A stretch of DNA of 42,554 nt from CAYRGQ01 sp964444885 (GTDB lineage Bacteria > Bacteroidota > Bacteroidia > Sphingobacteriales > Sphingobacteriaceae), in NCBI GenBank assembly GCA_964444885.1, contig CAYUIZ010000011.1:1-42554 (forward strand), read 5' to 3'. The position numbers and the translations under genes were made by a program. Each line of letters opens with the position of its first letter. The stretch's first letter is position 1. The notes under the pieces are model-generated. The model did no database searches, had not been told where the DNA came from, and was given only the letters and a program-made list of their open reading frames with translations. Positions 39,598 through 42,554 of this stretch are shown in pieces.

Positions 39598-42554
39598 TTA
39601 AAATGTGAACTGTCCGCCAAAATTCACGCTTCGTTGCAGGGGGTAGCCCCCGGTTCCGTAATTAGACTCCGGATCGATGAGTTTTATCTTATCCCACGTC
39701 ATCAGGTTCATCCCGTTGACGAATAGCCGCACTTGGTCTAACCCGAACTTCTTCAAGCCCTCCACTTGGAAGTTGTAGGCTACTTCCGCACTTTTCAGGC
39801 GGACGTAACTGGCGTCTTGCAAGAAATGGGTAGACGTCTGGTTATTATTCGGGTTGTCCATCGTAGAGACGCGGGGATATTTCGCGTCCAGGTTCGTAGG
39901 CGTCCACCTGTTGTCGTAGTATTCCTGCAGGATGTTATAGGTACCCAGTCCCATCTGGAAGGGATACATCGAGGGGCCGTCGATGAAGAGGCTGGCCCGT
40001 GCAGCGCCTGTGAAGAATGCGCTTAGCTCCACGCCTTTGTACGCTACGCTGAAATTCGCACCGTAGATCAGTTGTGGCGTGCGGGCATAGCCAATGGCTA
40101 CACGGTCAAACACATCAATCACGCCATCGCCGTTCACATCCATGTATTTGATGTCGCCAGGCCCCACATTCTCCATGAATGTTTGACGGGGGCTGCTATT
40201 TACCTCATCCATGTCTTTGAATAGCCCCATGGAGATGTAGCCAAACGGCTGGTCGATCAAGTGTCCGATCGGGTTCTGGTAAGGATACAGGTAAGTGGGC
40301 AGGTCGTCCCGCACCCGTGTGCTTTTTGCATAGGTGAAGGTACCTCGCACATTGTAATATAACCCGCCAGCGGTGGTATTCCTTACTTCCAGTAGTGCAT
40401 CCACACCATGGTTTTTGGCTGCACCCAGATTCGCGTATGGGATCACCCAAGGGAAATAACCTGCCACACGGGGCACGACGCCCCGTTGCAACAAGATGCC
40501 TTCGCGATCTTCCATGAATCCGTCCAGTTGCAGTACAACCCGTCCGCTAAAGAGTTCGACATCTAACCCCAAGTTTGCTTTGGTAGAGACTTCCCATGTC
40601 ACATCCATGTTGCCGATCTGGTCTTCACTGTATCCACCGTGCCAGGTTTGTTGGGTACCGAACATATAGCCCCGGTCTGAACGAATGATGTTGGTCAAGA
40701 ACAAAAACCGCCGTCCCCCGATTTGGTCGTTCCCCACCTGACCGTACGAGCCCCGTATCTTTAGGCTGGTGACTTCGTCCACGGACCAAAACGATTCATT
40801 GCTGATATTCCATCCAGCCGAAACGGATGGGAAAAAGCCGTAACGCTTGCCAGACGGGAAGTTTTCCGACCCGTTATACCCCATATTCACTTCAAAGAGG
40901 TATCGGCTGTCATAATCATAGGTGGCCCTTGCGGCTACGCCTCTTCTTCTATACGGGAGGTTGTAAAGACTGGAGCCGGCTGTGATGTCCGTATAGTCCC
41001 GTTCGTTATACAAGACCAACCCGGTAACATTGTGCTTGGCGAAGCTTCGTACGTAGTTAAGCGCAGCTTCCGAATAATAGGATCTGTTTGCCGCATTTCC
41101 GACCCCATACCCCATCGATCCTTCTTCCCTGATATCCGGATTTCTGTAGATATCCTCGCCATCCACGTCGGTGCCGAGGTACTGCCGGATGGGATAGGGC
41201 TTATTACGGTCATTCCACCCGTGATAAAAGTGGTCATACGAAAATAGCCCACGTAGCGACAGGCCTTCGGTGATATAAGAGGACAAGTCCCACTTGGCAC
41301 CAAACGTGCCCTGAAGCGTGTTCCGGTTCTGTGTGCTATACCCCGAACGGGAAACCAATCCGTACGGATTCTCCTGTAGGTAGGATGTTTGCCCGCCCGC
41401 AACACTGCCATCCGGGTTGGTGACCGGAAAGTTTATCGGCGAGGTGATTTTCAATGAATTGAATATAGCAGGCGCCGAACGCCCGGGATAATTGCCCCGC
41501 TGGATAATACCTCCAAGACCGAGATCGATCGTCAGGTTTTCGGAAAGTCGGATATCCACGTTGGAACGGAAGTTATAACGTTGCATCTGCGCATTATTGT
41601 TCCAAAAGTTGTCCGGGTCCTGCTTGTAAATACCGTTTAGTAGGGTGTAACCGACGTTGGTATAATATTTCACCATCTCGGTGCCGCCTGTTACACTCAG
41701 GTTATTGATCGTCTGGAACGTATTGTTTTTCAACACGGTATTGACCCAATCCACGTTGGGATACAAATAAGGATCCGATCCGTCTGCATATTTTTCGATC
41801 TCCAGGGGGGTATACAGTTCACTTCGGTTTTCATTTCTAAGCGCCTCGTTAACCAAGCCTGCATATGCTGCCCCATCGATGTACTTGGGCAACCGCAGGG
41901 CTTGTAATGCAGCACTTTCCGTCCGGAAAACAATCGTTGGCTTCCCCACCTTACCACGTTTGGTGGTGATCAGTACGACGCCGTTGGCTCCACGGACACC
42001 GTACACGGCCGTAGCCGACGCATCCTTCAGAATAGAGAAGCTCTCGATCTCCTGCGTATTCAGGCTGTTGATGTCTCGCTCTACACCATCCACCAATATG
42101 AGCGGGGAACGGTTTTCCCATGTCCCAAACCCCCTGATGTAAATAGCCGCACCATCGTAACCGGGTTCTCCCGAACTTTGGCGCGTGACGATACCCGGCA
42201 TGCTTCCAGCCAACGCATTGGATAGTGATGGCGTAGCGATGCGCTGCAAATTGGCCACTGGGACGTCAGATATGGCCGCCGTGATCGAGACTTTCTTCTG
42301 CGTACCGTAGCCGACCACAACCACTTCGTCAAGGTCGCTGATTTGGTCACTCAATACCATATCGATGACCGTTCGCTCACCTATTTCAACTTCTATTGGC
42401 TCAAAACCCACCGCAGTAAATACCAAGACATTGGACGTACGCGGTACTTCGATACGGTATGTCCCGTCGTCGGCACTCATTGAGGCGATCGGTGTGGCTT
42501 TCACGGATACCGTGACGCCCGCAACGGGTTCCCCTTCCGCATCCCGGATATGGC
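39598..42554 (-). CDS. SusC/RagA family TonB-linked outer membrane transporter, module 1, 5' end cut by window edge
   Basis: TonB-dependent oligosaccharide importer. The reading frame stays open to the right edge, so the signal peptide and true start are outside. About 984 residues are visible. At the edge the carboxypeptidase-regulatory-like domain is already under way (HIRDAEGEPVAGVTVSVKA, then DDGTYRIEVP). The TonB box region DLDEVVVVGYGTQKK, plug segments (LAGSMPGIVTRQSSGEPG, LILVDGVERDINSLN, ILKDASATAVYGVRGANG) and a barrel ending LQRSVNFGGQFTF follow. A GTG at 42504 should not be taken as the start, because the domain clearly extends upstream of it. It is the first visible gene of module 1. 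Confidence 0.95.
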   Translation of the reverse strand, partial: HIRDAEGEPVAGVTVSVKATPIASMSADDGTYRIEVPRTSNVLVFTAVGFEPIEVEIGERTVIDMVLSDQISDLDEVVVVGYGTQKKVSITAAISDVPVANLQRIATPSLSNALAGSMPGIVTRQSSGEPGYDGAAIYIRGFGTWENRSPLILVDGVERDINSLNTQEIESFSILKDASATAVYGVRGANGVVLITTKRGKVGKPTIVFRTESAALQALRLPKYIDGAAYAGLVNEALRNENRSELYTPLEIEKYADGSDPYLYPNVDWVNTVLKNNTFQTINNLSVTGGTEMVKYYTNVGYTLLNGIYKQDPDNFWNNNAQMQRYNFRSNVDIRLSENLTIDLGLGGIIQRGNYPGRSAPAIFNSLKITSPINFPVTNPDGSVAGGQTSYLQENPYGLVSRSGYSTQNRNTLQGTFGAKWDLSSYITEGLSLRGLFSYDHFYHGWNDRNKPYPIRQYLGTDVDGEDIYRNPDIREEGSMGYGVGNAANRSYYSEAALNYVRSFAKHNVTGLVLYNERDYTDITAGSSLYNLPYRRRGVAARATYDYDSRYLFEVNMGYNGSENFPSGKRYGFFPSVSAGWNISNESFWSVDEVTSLKIRGSYGQVGNDQIGGRRFLFLTNIIRSDRGYMFGTQQTWHGGYSEDQIGNMDVTWEVSTKANLGLDVELFSGRVVLQLDGFMEDREGILLQRGVVPRVAGYFPWVIPYANLGAAKNHGVDALLEVRNTTAGGLYYNVRGTFTYAKSTRVRDDLPTYLYPYQNPIGHLIDQPFGYISMGLFKDMDEVNSSPRQTFMENVGPGDIKYMDVNGDGVIDVFDRVAIGYARTPQLIYGANFSVAYKGVELSAFFTGAARASLFIDGPSMYPFQMGLGTYNILQEYYDNRWTPTNLDAKYPRVSTMDNPNNNQTSTHFLQDASYVRLKSAEVAYNFQVEGLKKFGLDQVRLFVNGMNLMTWDKIKLIDPESNYGTGGYPLQRSVNFGGQFTF

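Noticed and set aside
42502..42504. GTG as the start of the right-edge SusC gene
   Set aside because: The carboxypeptidase-regulatory-like domain continues in frame upstream to the window edge, so the gene is simply cut off.
1..42554. CRISPR array, rRNA operon, prophage or complete insertion sequence
   Set aside because: No regularly spaced direct repeats, no rRNA-like sequence, and no transposase or phage structural genes were seen.

Overview
The window looks like chromosome of a member of the Bacteroidota, most likely the Sphingobacteriaceae. The evidence is two SusC/SusD pairs, several promoters with the Bacteroidota -7 element TAnnTTTG and a TTTG or TTG box about 20 bases upstream, weak Shine-Dalgarno sequences, and a long CTC-type ribosomal protein L25. 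Base composition is higher in G+C than in typical Pedobacter, so a Parapedobacter-like genus is my guess; I cannot confirm it without a database.

Left part (1-26390): mostly housekeeping genes in short operons. In order: a proline-catabolic P5C dehydrogenase cut by the left edge, cardiolipin synthase, pyrH-frr, a very large DUF2723 membrane protein, tRNA-Gln, prs with an outer-membrane beta-barrel gene, rplY and pth, an envelope-stress-like operon (SDR, PspC, LiaF-like, RDD), an MlaE/MlaF-type lipid transporter pair, an rRNA-methyltransferase-like gene, parE-purU, proB-proA, ssb, gcvT and comB. Proline synthesis (proBA) and proline breakdown (pruA) are both present. Between proA and ssb sits an AT-rich small gene flanked by 10-bp inverted repeats and an imperfect palindrome. 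It looks like a captured gene cassette.

Right part (26473-42554): one long run of minus-strand genes forming a polysaccharide utilisation locus (PUL). It consists of two parallel modules. Module 1 (right) is SusC (cut by the right edge), SusD, a DUF1735/tachylectin-like surface lipoprotein, a DUF4185 lipoprotein and a phosphodiester glycosidase (NAGPA/DUF2233). Module 2 (left) is SusC, SusD, a small lipoprotein and a second DUF4185 lipoprotein. The DUF4185 family includes the endo-D-arabinanases of GH183. NAGPA-type enzymes cleave sugar-1-phosphodiesters such as GlcNAc-1-P-6-sugar. I therefore infer that this locus may dismantle an actinobacterial or mycobacterial cell-wall polymer, meaning D-arabinan attached through Rha-GlcNAc-1-phosphate to peptidoglycan. 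This is a hypothesis from gene content, not something the sequence proves.

Regulation visible in the PUL: a 14-bp perfect hairpin followed by a T-rich stretch separates the module 1 uptake genes from its enzymes, and a 635-base non-coding region with several inverted repeats precedes module 2. No PUL regulator (hybrid two-component system, SusR, or ECF sigma/anti-sigma pair) lies within the window.
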